Positions 7,472-13,360 are shown, numbered from the stretch's first letter. The stretch is 13,443 nt of DNA from Thermodesulfobacteriota bacterium (GCA_030024065.1 JASEIE010000073.1:1-13443); one strand, 5' to 3'. Translations and numbers: made by a program. Notes: generated by a model from the letters alone, not told the origin.

Positions 7472-8299
7472 TTGAAACCAGAAATTGCAAAAACTTCAGG
7501 AAATATTTTGAAGCTCAATAACATCGAGGTCATGTATCACGAAGTCATTCTGGTGTTGAAGGGGGTCTCCATCGATGTGCCTATTGGCGGGATTGTTGCG
7601 CTTCTCGGTGCAAATGGTGCTGGGAAATCCACCACTTTAAAATCCATTTCGGGTCTGCTCAAGCATGAGGATGGTGAGGTGACCGATGGAAGTATTGAGT
7701 TTATGGGAGAAAAGATCCACCACCTCCATGCAGAGGAAATCGCTAAGAGGGGAATCTTTCAGATTATTGAAGGAAGACGGGTCTTTGAACACCTTACGGT
7801 GGAAGAGAATCTTCGAGTCGGAGCTCATCTCAGAGGAAATGGATCAGCCGTCAAAGAGAGACTGGAGATGGTCTATCATTATTTCCCCAGACTGGTGGAT
7901 CGGCGCAATGTCCTCGCAGGTTTCATCAGCGGGGGAGAACAGCAGATGACTGTCATCGGAAGAGCTCTGATGGCCCAACCCAAACTGATGCTTCTTGACG
8001 AACCTTCCATGGGCCTCGCACCCCTCCTCATCAAAGAGATCTTCGACATCATCACCCAATTGAACAAGAAAGAAAAAATCCCGCTTCTTCTTGTAGAGCA
8101 GAATGTGAAATTGGCTCTCACCGTTGCCCCTTATGCCTATGTCTTAGAAAACGGCAGGCTCGTGATGCATGATACCTCAGAGAAGTTGAAAGAAAATCCC
8201 GATATCAGAGACTTTTATTTGGGACTCTCTGATATTGGTGAGAGAAAGAGTTTCAGACATGTGAAACATTACAAAAGAAGAAAGAGATGGCTCACCTAA
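7472..8299 (+). CDS. livF: Liv-type ABC transporter ATP-binding protein (LivF family)
   Basis: This is the second cytoplasmic ATPase of the importer, partner of the LivG-type protein. Motifs in the 275-residue product are Walker A GANGAGKST (46-54), signature SGGEQQM (153-159), Walker B LMLLDEPSMGLAP (D176-E177), and LLVEQN with the LivF-style glutamine-asparagine at the H-loop position. I place the start at TTG 7472 because AAGGAGG sits six nt upstream, next to the preceding stop codon. The in-frame ATG at 7436 lies inside the binding-protein gene and lacks such a site. The protein ends in about 18 mostly basic residues (RKSFRHVKHYKRRKRW), beyond the usual LivF end (about 235-240 residues). 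That tail is unusual and could contact RNA, membrane phospholipid or a partner. Confidence 0.92.
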   Translation: MKPEIAKTSGNILKLNNIEVMYHEVILVLKGVSIDVPIGGIVALLGANGAGKSTTLKSISGLLKHEDGEVTDGSIEFMGEKIHHLHAEEIAKRGIFQIIEGRRVFEHLTVEENLRVGAHLRGNGSAVKERLEMVYHYFPRLVDRRNVLAGFISGGEQQMTVIGRALMAQPKLMLLDEPSMGLAPLLIKEIFDIITQLNKKEKIPLLLVEQNVKLALTVAPYAYVLENGRLVMHDTSEKLKENPDIRDFYLGLSDIGERKSFRHVKHYKRRKRWLT

Positions 8300-8303
8300 G
8301 ATC

Positions 8304-8384
8304 GTGACTCGTGATTCGTGTTGGTGAATCGTAATAATTTAAAGTCTTTTTACGAGTCACGAATCACCATTCACCTAACACGAC
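8304..8384. repeat. Heptamer-repeat hairpin between livF and the LEA-like gene
   Basis: Left units GTGACTC, GTGATTC, GTGTTG and GTGAATC (8304-8330) face complementary units on the right (8352-8384). The right arm shares 21 identical nt with the copy before the binding-protein gene. The T5 tract lies in the loop rather than after the stem. The element starts 5 nt after the livF stop and ends 5 nt before the next ribosome-binding site (8390-8394). Confidence 0.75.
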
Positions 8385-8400
8385 AAAAAGGAGGTTTATT

Positions 8401-8973
8401 ATGCGAAGAATATTGTTAATCCTCATCATGGTTACATTTGCGATTTGGGGAATGACAGCTTGTAAACCCGGTCTCCTCCCAACGGAAGACGCGGGAAAAC
8501 CAAAGATCACATTAGAGCGGGTTGAAATTTCAAGTTATTTCCCCTGGGTTGATCTTCCGGCCAGGACTCCACTGGGTCTCGGCTTTGTATTTAACATCGA
8601 TAACCCCAGTGGATATAATATCATGCTCGATAACATCAAATTTACTGTCTCCTTTGAAGCCGCTCCAAATAAATATATTGAAATTGCCACTCCTACCTTA
8701 TATGATCGTGTTTACTTCCCGCCTAAAACAACAAGCCAATATCGCGCTGTGAATATTTCCGACTCGGCGGTGATACGATTAACCCTTTTGGTCGCCCAGG
8801 CTCCAAAGGTCCAGGAATTGAAGTTAGATCCTGCCGCTCTTATCAAAGACTGGTATGCAAAGGTTGGCGACTTTGGCTTTGGCATTAAGGTCCACGAAGG
8901 AATGGCGGTCTTCTCAACAGAGAAGGGAGATGTCTTCGTTCCCTTTGAAGGAACATTCCCAAAGAAGAAGTAA
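8401..8973 (+). CDS. LEA type 2 (LEA14/WHy-like) lipoprotein
   Basis: The 190-residue product begins with a lipoprotein signal peptide: MRR, a hydrophobic core, and lipobox MTAC with the modified cysteine at 21. The residue at +2 is Lys, not Asp, so outer-membrane sorting is expected if the host is Gram-negative. The rest resembles the LEA_2/WHy fold: KITLERVEISSYFPW, then FVFNIDNPSGYNIMLDNIKFTVSF with the family's NP turn, and a final amphipathic strand region ending in VPFEGTFPKKK. WHy/LEA14 proteins are linked to desiccation and stress, but bacterial lipoprotein versions are poorly characterised. GGAGG six nt before the ATG fixes the start. Its place directly behind a complete importer suggests a periplasmic accessory role, perhaps lipid or hydrophobic-ligand handling. 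That role is inference. Confidence 0.75.
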   Translation: MRRILLILIMVTFAIWGMTACKPGLLPTEDAGKPKITLERVEISSYFPWVDLPARTPLGLGFVFNIDNPSGYNIMLDNIKFTVSFEAAPNKYIEIATPTLYDRVYFPPKTTSQYRAVNISDSAVIRLTLLVAQAPKVQELKLDPAALIKDWYAKVGDFGFGIKVHEGMAVFSTEKGDVFVPFEGTFPKKK

Positions 8974-9000
8974 TACTAATTTCCAGCTTCCCTTAAAAAT

Positions 9001-9024
9001 ATCCCCTCCCACCAGGGAGGGGAT
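9001..9024. repeat. Perfect 10 bp palindrome
   Basis: Arms 9001-9010 and 9015-9024 (ATCCCCTCCC and its complement) are separated by a four-base ACCA loop. The stem starts 27 nt after the LEA-like stop codon and could stop transcription or block exonucleases, but no T-run follows. It may simply be a REP-like dispersed palindrome. Confidence 0.55.
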
Positions 9025-9100
9025 AAGAGCCTGCTTCCCGAGATCTTTGTAGGGGCGGTCCTCTGTGGCCGCTCGATTGGAGAAGTCACATCAGCCCAAC

Positions 9101-9146
9101 AGGGGAGTCCCTGCCTACCGGCAGGCAGGCGCAGAGGGACTCCCCT
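9101..9146. repeat. Nested palindrome with 12 bp perfect outer stem
   Basis: The outer arms AGGGGAGTCCCT (9101-9112) and AGGGACTCCCCT (9135-9146) are exact reverse complements. The 22 nt between them hold a smaller palindrome around TGCCTACCGGCA. The whole is G/C-rich in an otherwise A/T-rich gap, which suggests an inserted dispersed repeat. Confidence 0.7.
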
Positions 9147-9170
9147 ACGTTTTCCATTATCTAATAATCT

Positions 9171-9230
9171 GTCATTCTGAATTTATTTCAGAATCTTAAA
9201 AAAGAGACCCTGAAACAAGTTCAGGGTGAC
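9171..9230. repeat. Double-hairpin dispersed repeat (GTCATTCTGAA type)
   Basis: Two 7 bp hairpins follow each other, ATTCTGA/TCAGAAT and CCCTGAA/TTCAGGG. The outermost ends GTCATTCTGAA and TTCAGGGTGAC are also inverted repeats (9 of 11). From memory, sequences of this form recur in many bacterial genomes as intergenic repeats. The partial repeat at the right edge of this window starts with a related GTCATTC. Confidence 0.65.
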
Positions 9231-9280
9231 AAAATTGCAATACCATTAAAAAACTTTTTGTTGAACAATTTAATTATAAC

Positions 9281-9307
9281 CGACACGAACCACGTGACAC
9301 GGACACG
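9281..9307. repeat. Single arm of the heptamer repeat before the PaaK-like gene
   Basis: Read on the minus strand this stretch contains GTGGTTC, GTGTCG and related units, matching the right arms of the hairpins in the earlier gaps. No left arm is found upstream, where other palindromes occupy the space. It also contains the hexamer CACGTG. Confidence 0.55.
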
Positions 9308-9324
9308 TTTTAAGGAGATTCAAC

Positions 9325-10620
9325 ATGCCCAAACAGGATCCCACGGACCGAACCTCAGGATTTCTTAAAAAGAATCTCGAAACCATGCCCCATAAAAAAC
9401 GTCTCGAATATCTCAATCAAAAGATGAGAGGAATCATACAATATGCTTACAAAAACTCCCTTGCCTTTAAGAATAAAATGGATTCCGTGGGATTGAAACC
9501 AAAGGACATCCAGACCATTAAGGATTTGGAAAAAATCCCCATCACCAAAAAGGCGGATTTGGTCGAACTCCAGAAAAAAAGTCCTCCCTTCGGGGGATTT
9601 GAAGGGATCTCCATTAATGAACTGAGAAGAATTTTTGTCTCCCCCGGGCCCATCTATGAACCGGGTGAAATGGATTACACCGAACTGGGATGGGCACAAG
9701 GAATGTTTGCAGGAGGATTTCGTCCCGGAGATATCACTATCAATACCTTCAGTTACCACATGGTGCCCTTTGCCCTCCATATGATTGACAATTCACTCCA
9801 TCGAATTGGATGCGTAGTCATTCCAACGGGTGTCGGCAATACGGAACAACAGGTCAATACCTTAAAGACCATCAGGGCCACCGGATTTTGCGGGACGCCC
9901 AGTTTTCTTCTCAGCATTGCCGATAAGGCAGAGGAGATGGGATTCGATACAAAGAAAGACCTTAACCTCAAGGTTGGATTTGTGGCGGCTGAAATGCTCC
10001 CCGAATCTCTCCGGTCCAAATTAGAGGAAAAACTGGGGATGATCATCCGGCAAACTTATGGGACGGCCGATATCGGCTGTCTGGGTTATGAATGTATGAA
10101 GAAGAGCGGAATGCATATCCCCGACGACAAAATAGTGGAAATCGTGGATCCTGAAACGGGCAAACAAATAGGACCAGGAAAAACAGGAGAGATCGTCGCC
10201 ACCACATTCAATAAGGTTTACCCTCTCATTCGATTCGGAACAGGAGACCTCTCCATCCTGACCGAAACCCCCTGCCCTTGCGGTCGGACCTCTCCCAGAC
10301 TGATAAAGATTTTAGGCAGGGTGGATCAGGTTACAAAGGTGAGAGGCCTTTTTGTTCATCCCGGACAGGCTGATGAGGTTGTTTCAAAACATCCACAGAT
10401 TGGAAGGTATCAGGTTGTGGTGACAAGAACAGAGCATAAGGATGAGATGACCTTCCGGATCGAACTCAAAGAAGAAGTCCCCCACCCCGAAAAATTGAAG
10501 GAGGAGATAGAAAAATCCATCCGGGAGGTGATGAAGGTTAGGGGCAACGTGGAATTCATCCCAAAAGGGACAATTCCGGACGGAGCCCGAAAGATTGATG
10601 ATCAACGTACCTGGGAGTGA
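9325..10620 (+). CDS. PaaK-like (phenylacetate-CoA ligase family) protein, altered motifs
   Basis: The 431-residue product has the length and layout of phenylacetate-CoA ligases, which activate aromatic acids to CoA thioesters using ATP. Recognisable parts are an N-terminal helix region (KMRGIIQYAYKNS, LEKIPITKKADL), YGTADIG (245-251), GKTGEIVATTF, RFGTGD (303-308), CPCGRTSPR (C317, C319) and ILGRVDQVTKVRG. Two hallmark sites differ. Where PaaK has SSGTTGKP, this protein has SPGPIYEPG (106-114). Where PaaK has a C-terminal GKARR-type lysine, an ungapped comparison gives DGARK (419-423), placing Gly at the usual lysine position; K423 is nearby. AAGGAG precedes the ATG by 7 nt. It may be a divergent ligase with an unknown substrate or a catalytically altered homologue. 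Family membership is secure; activity is not. Confidence 0.8.
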   Translation: MPKQDPTDRTSGFLKKNLETMPHKKRLEYLNQKMRGIIQYAYKNSLAFKNKMDSVGLKPKDIQTIKDLEKIPITKKADLVELQKKSPPFGGFEGISINELRRIFVSPGPIYEPGEMDYTELGWAQGMFAGGFRPGDITINTFSYHMVPFALHMIDNSLHRIGCVVIPTGVGNTEQQVNTLKTIRATGFCGTPSFLLSIADKAEEMGFDTKKDLNLKVGFVAAEMLPESLRSKLEEKLGMIIRQTYGTADIGCLGYECMKKSGMHIPDDKIVEIVDPETGKQIGPGKTGEIVATTFNKVYPLIRFGTGDLSILTETPCPCGRTSPRLIKILGRVDQVTKVRGLFVHPGQADEVVSKHPQIGRYQVVVTRTEHKDEMTFRIELKEEVPHPEKLKEEIEKSIREVMKVRGNVEFIPKGTIPDGARKIDDQRTWE

Positions 10621-10686
10621 GAGCCTTAGAGCCAAAAGGTGGTTTAATTCGATGAGTTAACTATCTACTATCTGACAATAAAATAA

Positions 10687-10822
10687 CGTACTCCCTCAGT
10701 TATGGGGCGACCGACTGTTACCGTAACCTGTAACTCAGCCCTTCAGGGCTGATGAATCAGGGCTAAAGCCCTGAGTTACGTATTTGCCGTAAGGATTTAG
10801 CATTCGAAACTGAGGGATTACG
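10687..10822. mobile_element. MITE-like inverted-repeat element 3
   Basis: Ends CGTACTCCCTCAGTT (10687-10701) and AACTGAGGGATTACG (10808-10822) are inverted repeats matching at 14 of 15 positions. The same terminal motif bounds element 2 near the left edge of the window. Inside is a cloverleaf-like fold: an 8 bp outer stem (10730-10737 with 10772-10779) encloses two hairpins with TTCA and TAAA loops. No coding sequence is present. I found no clean flanking duplication, so it may be an older copy. Confidence 0.55.
10730..10779. repeat. Cloverleaf-like palindrome inside element 3
   Basis: GTAACTCA at 10730-10737 pairs with TGAGTTAC at 10772-10779. Between them two 6 bp hairpins form, CAGCCC-TTCA-GGGCTG and CAGGGC-TAAA-GCCCTG. 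The second, GGCTAAAGCC, resembles the hairpins at 202-230. Confidence 0.65.
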
Positions 10823-10840
10823 GAATAGACAATTTTTAGT

Positions 10841-10869
10841 TTGACGAGATTTACTAAATATGATAAAAA
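10841..10869 (+). promoter_or_regulatory. Weak candidate promoter for the CBS-ACT gene
   Basis: TTGACG (10841-10846, 5/6) with TAAAAA 17 nt downstream, or the better but mis-spaced TATGAT (10859-10864), lie in a very A/T-rich stretch just before the gene. A promoter here is plausible because a repeat element separates this gene from the transport cluster. Box spacing does not allow a firm call. Confidence 0.3.
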
Positions 10870-10894
10870 AAATTTAATTAAAGAGGAGGGTATT

Positions 10895-11572
10895 ATGAAA
10901 ATCCACTATGAAGGATTTATGAAAGAGAAAATACGAAAAAATCCAATCACCATCAGCCCTGATGCGAATTTTTTCGAGGCCCGAAACCTCATCCATGAGA
11001 AGGGGGTTCGCCATCTCCCAGTAGTTGATAAAGATAATCACTTATTGGGGATTGTTACAGATCGTGATATTCGAGAAGCAGCCCCTTCTGATGCAACTTT
11101 GCTCAGCATCCAGGAGCTCAACTACCTTCTGGGAAAACTGAAAGTCTCGGCCATTATGACTCCGAAGGATAAATTGATTACCATTAATCCCGATACCCTC
11201 ATCGAAGAGGCGGTTCAGTTAATGCATGACCACAAGATCGGATGCCTCCCTGTCCTTGAAGGGGGAAAACTTTATGGAATCTTTACGGAAACAGATGCAC
11301 TAGCCCATCTTGTGGATATTTTCGGTCTGAAGCAACGAGGGACCCGTCTCACAGTAGCTCTTGAAGACACGCCCGGATCCATGCTTGGAGCCCTTGAAGT
11401 GATGAAGAAACATAACGTCAATATCATCAGCGTTGTTACCCCTTCATTCATGGTGGATGGAAAGAGAATTGCCGCCATCCGGATCAAGACAGAGGATTAC
11501 GGGGATGTTGTAAAGGACCTGGAAAAAGGTGGCTACGAGGTTCTATCAGTAGGTAAATGGCCTTCCATATAG
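10895..11572 (+). CDS. AcuB-like CBS-CBS-ACT domain protein
   Basis: The 225-residue product has two CBS motifs (about residues 9-60, with GVRHLPVVDKDNHLLGIVTDRDI, and about 83-137, with IMTPKDKL and HKIGCLPVLEGGKLYGIFTETD). An ACT domain follows from about residue 150 (TRLTVALEDTPGSMLGALEVM) to the end. This is the arrangement and size of acetoin-utilisation protein AcuB. CBS pairs usually bind adenosine nucleotides, and ACT domains bind amino acids or other small ligands, so an energy- or metabolite-sensing role is likely. The partner is unknown. GAGGAGG (10883-10889) with a 5 nt gap supports ATG 10895; an upstream TTG at 10841 overlaps the candidate promoter and lacks a site. Free-standing AcuB-like proteins near acyl-CoA genes are not enough to claim acetoin metabolism. 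Confidence 0.85.
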   Translation: MKIHYEGFMKEKIRKNPITISPDANFFEARNLIHEKGVRHLPVVDKDNHLLGIVTDRDIREAAPSDATLLSIQELNYLLGKLKVSAIMTPKDKLITINPDTLIEEAVQLMHDHKIGCLPVLEGGKLYGIFTETDALAHLVDIFGLKQRGTRLTVALEDTPGSMLGALEVMKKHNVNIISVVTPSFMVDGKRIAAIRIKTEDYGDVVKDLEKGGYEVLSVGKWPSI

Positions 11573-11580
11573 AAAAAGGA

Positions 11581-11672
11581 GAAATGGTGGAAAGTTGGAA
11601 AAATGGAATAAGGGGTAACATCGAAATGTTTTTTCCCACCTAAACCCAATATTCCATTATTCCATTTTTTTT
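11581..11672 (+). terminator. Possible terminator: repeat hairpin with T8 run
   Basis: AAAAATGGAATAA (11599-11611) pairs perfectly over 13 bp with 11657-11669. Eight T residues (11665-11672) follow or overlap the right arm. The units ATGGAATA and TTGGAAA recur with 7-8 nt spacing, so this also belongs to the tandem-unit hairpin pattern. The loop of about 45 nt is long and the stem is A/T-rich, so termination efficiency is uncertain. Confidence 0.4.
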
Positions 11673-11680
11673 GCTCTGGT

Positions 11681-11699
11681 CTTAACAGTTTACGTTAAG
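11681..11699. promoter_or_regulatory. Dyad upstream of merR-type gene, possible operator
   Basis: CTTAAC (11681-11686) and GTTAAG (11694-11699) form a 6-7-6 dyad whose right arm ends 15 nt before the regulator's ATG. MerR-family proteins bind dyads inside promoter spacers and often control their own gene. No convincing -35/-10 pair with the 19 nt MerR spacing is visible around it, so this is tentative. Confidence 0.35.
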
Positions 11700-11714
11700 T
11701 GGCTAATTGGTCTT

Positions 11715-12179
11715 ATGGAAATCGACGGGTTAAAACATTTTCAGATCGGTGAACTGGCCAATCTATTAGAGATGAGCCCCCGAACAATCCGGTATTACGA
11801 GGAGATCGGTCTCCTCAATTCCGTGAAACGGATCGAAGGAGGGAAAAGGGTCTATACGGATAAGGATTTTCAGCGCCTCAAGTTTATACAAAGGCTCAAG
11901 TACCTTGGCCTCACCCTCTCTGAAATGCATGAGCTGGAGGACATCTACCAGATTCACCGGACAAATAAGAAGGTATTGCCCCGCCTTTTGGAATTATTGG
12001 ATAACAATGCTATGAAGATCGATGAGCGGATCAATAACCTACTCAGGTTAAAAGCCGATATCCTGAGCTTCGAGGAAAAAATCCGTCATAAGTTAAAACT
12101 CGAAGATGTCGCTCAGAAAGGAGAAGACTTTGATAAGAGAAGTGGTGATCACGAGCGCCGTTCGGACAGCCATCGGTAA
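11715..12179 (+). CDS. MerR-family transcriptional regulator
   Basis: The 154-residue DNA-binding protein has an N-terminal MerR winged helix (about residues 9-76): FQIGELANLLEMSPRTIRYYEEIGLL, GGKRVYTDKDFQRLKFIQRLKYLGLTLSEM. A predicted dimerisation coiled coil follows (about 90-125, NAMKIDERINNLLRLKADILSFEEKI), then a charged tail. The region after the helix lacks the cysteines of metal-sensing MerR proteins. An acyl-CoA or small-organic effector is more likely, as in LiuR-type regulators of acyl-CoA degradation genes. No good Shine-Dalgarno sequence precedes the ATG. The thiolase gene starts 50 nt before this gene ends, so the two are probably co-transcribed and the thiolase is a likely target. 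Confidence 0.85.
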   Translation: MEIDGLKHFQIGELANLLEMSPRTIRYYEEIGLLNSVKRIEGGKRVYTDKDFQRLKFIQRLKYLGLTLSEMHELEDIYQIHRTNKKVLPRLLELLDNNAMKIDERINNLLRLKADILSFEEKIRHKLKLEDVAQKGEDFDKRSGDHERRSDSHR

Positions 12180-13311
12180 TTTCCTCGGTGCGTTGAGTTC
12201 TTTCAGCGCCACAGAACTTGGAGGAAAGGTGATCGAAGATGCCATTAAGCGGTCTAACATCCGAAAAGAGGATGTGGACGAAGTGATCATGGGCAATGTC
12301 CTCCCTTTTGGACTTGGGCAGAACCCGGCTCGTCAGGCAATGATCAAAGCAGGACTCCCGATGGAGGGAGGAGCCTTTACGATCAATAAGGTCTGCGGCT
12401 CCGGCTTGAAAGCGGTCATGCTTGCGGCTCAGGTCATCATGGCAGGGGATGCTGAGGTGGTCGTAGCAGGCGGGATGGAAAACATGAGCCGTGTCCCTTA
12501 CTATTTGGAAAATGCCAGAACTGGGTACCGCCTCTGGGACGGGAAACTGGTGGATGGAATGGTCCATGACGGCCTCTGGGATGTGGTAAATGACTACCAT
12601 ATGGGATTTACGGCAGATATCCAATCGAAAAAATTCAATATCAGCCGTGAAGAGCAGGACCGATTTGCTCACGAATCGAATCTCAGGGCAATGAAGACAA
12701 TTCGGGATGGGAAATTTAAAGAGGAGATCCTTCCCATTCGGATTCCCTCGAAGAAAGGTGAACCCACACTTTTTGATACGGATGAGGGTCCTCGAAATAC
12801 AGATCTTCATGCCCTGGCAAAGCTCAAACCGGTCTTCAAAGAAGACGGTTTCGCCACGGCCGGGAATTCTTCCAAGATCAGTGATGGGGCAAGCGCTCTT
12901 GTGCTGATGACCGGAGAAAAGGCTCTGTCCTTAGGCGTGAAGCCGATGGCAAAAGTTGGAGCGCAGGCAGCAGCCGGCGTGGAACTGGAGGATGTCCTCG
13001 TGGCGCCGATCCAATCCATTCCAAAAGCTCTCAAAAAAGCAGGACTCTCTCTCAAGGATATCGATCTCTTCGAAATCAACGAGGCTTTTGCAGCAACAAC
13101 CGTGGCGATTATGAAAGCCTTAAAAATTGATGAAGAGAGGGTCAATGTGAACGGTGGCGCGGTAGCACTGGGTCATCCCATCGGCGCCAGCGGGGCGAGG
13201 GTTCTGACCACATTACTTTACGCCATGAAAGAGAGGGGGCTGAAACGCGGAATGGCCTCCCTCTGTCTGGGAGGTGCGGAGGCCGTCAGTCTCATCGTGG
13301 AGCAATTATAA
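12130..13311 (+). CDS. Acetyl-CoA acetyltransferase (thiolase)
   Basis: This thiolase condenses two acetyl-CoA or, in the degradative direction, cleaves acetoacetyl-CoA or a 3-ketoacyl-CoA. The 393-residue product carries all catalytic residues: acylated Cys89 in NKVCGSGLKA, His349 in GHPIGASGAR, and Cys379 in CLGGAEAV. It also has the NEAF motif and GNSSKISDGASALVL. Numbering from TTG 12130 matches biosynthetic/AtoB-type thiolases almost exactly. That start has AAAGGAG six nt upstream; ATG 12106 would add eight residues without a site. The gene overlaps the merR-type gene by 50 nt in another frame. The usual CIGGG loop reads CLGGA here, a modest departure. Chain-length preference cannot be read from sequence. 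Confidence 0.92.
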   Translation: MIREVVITSAVRTAIGNFLGALSSFSATELGGKVIEDAIKRSNIRKEDVDEVIMGNVLPFGLGQNPARQAMIKAGLPMEGGAFTINKVCGSGLKAVMLAAQVIMAGDAEVVVAGGMENMSRVPYYLENARTGYRLWDGKLVDGMVHDGLWDVVNDYHMGFTADIQSKKFNISREEQDRFAHESNLRAMKTIRDGKFKEEILPIRIPSKKGEPTLFDTDEGPRNTDLHALAKLKPVFKEDGFATAGNSSKISDGASALVLMTGEKALSLGVKPMAKVGAQAAAGVELEDVLVAPIQSIPKALKKAGLSLKDIDLFEINEAFAATTVAIMKALKIDEERVNVNGGAVALGHPIGASGARVLTTLLYAMKERGLKRGMASLCLGGAEAVSLIVEQL

Positions 13312-13317
13312 AAGACC

Positions 13318-13360
13318 ATTGCAAATTGCAAAATTAGCAATACAAAATTAGCATATTATA
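13318..13360. repeat. 7-nt periodic A/T-rich repeat after thiolase
   Basis: From 13318 the sequence runs in 7-nt steps: ATTGCAA twice, then AATTAGC, AATACAA and AATTAGC. CAAAATTAGCA recurs exactly 14 nt apart (13329-13339 and 13343-13353). It starts just after the stop codon, as the heptamer arms do elsewhere in the window. The complementary arm is not seen before the next repeat. Confidence 0.5.

Larger units (their letters stand above)
8974..9324. other. Repeat-rich gap of about 350 bp without a gene
   Basis: No credible coding sequence is present. In order the gap holds a 10 bp palindrome (9001-9024), a GTAGGGGCGG stretch (9049-9058) of a kind common in dispersed bacterial repeats, a long nested palindrome (9101-9146), and a pair of hairpins bounded by GTCATTCTGAA and TTCAGGGTGAC. 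Last come an A/T-rich stretch and a single arm of the heptamer repeat (9281-9307), followed by the ribosome-binding site of the next gene. The matching left arm of the heptamer hairpin is missing. Confidence 0.6.

Noticed and set aside
6852..7490. 212-codon minus-strand frame opposite the binding-protein gene
   Set aside because: It lies entirely antisense to a well-supported gene, with no ribosome-binding site or recognisable product.
9254..9280. Promoter for the PaaK-like gene using TATAAC at 9275-9280
   Set aside because: The -10 match is good but no -35 box lies at an acceptable distance; TTGAAC at 9261 is only 8 nt away.
12043..12810. 255-codon minus-strand frame opposite merR and thiolase
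   Set aside because: It is antisense to two strongly supported genes with intact catalytic motifs, so the open frame is most likely a by-product of their codon usage.
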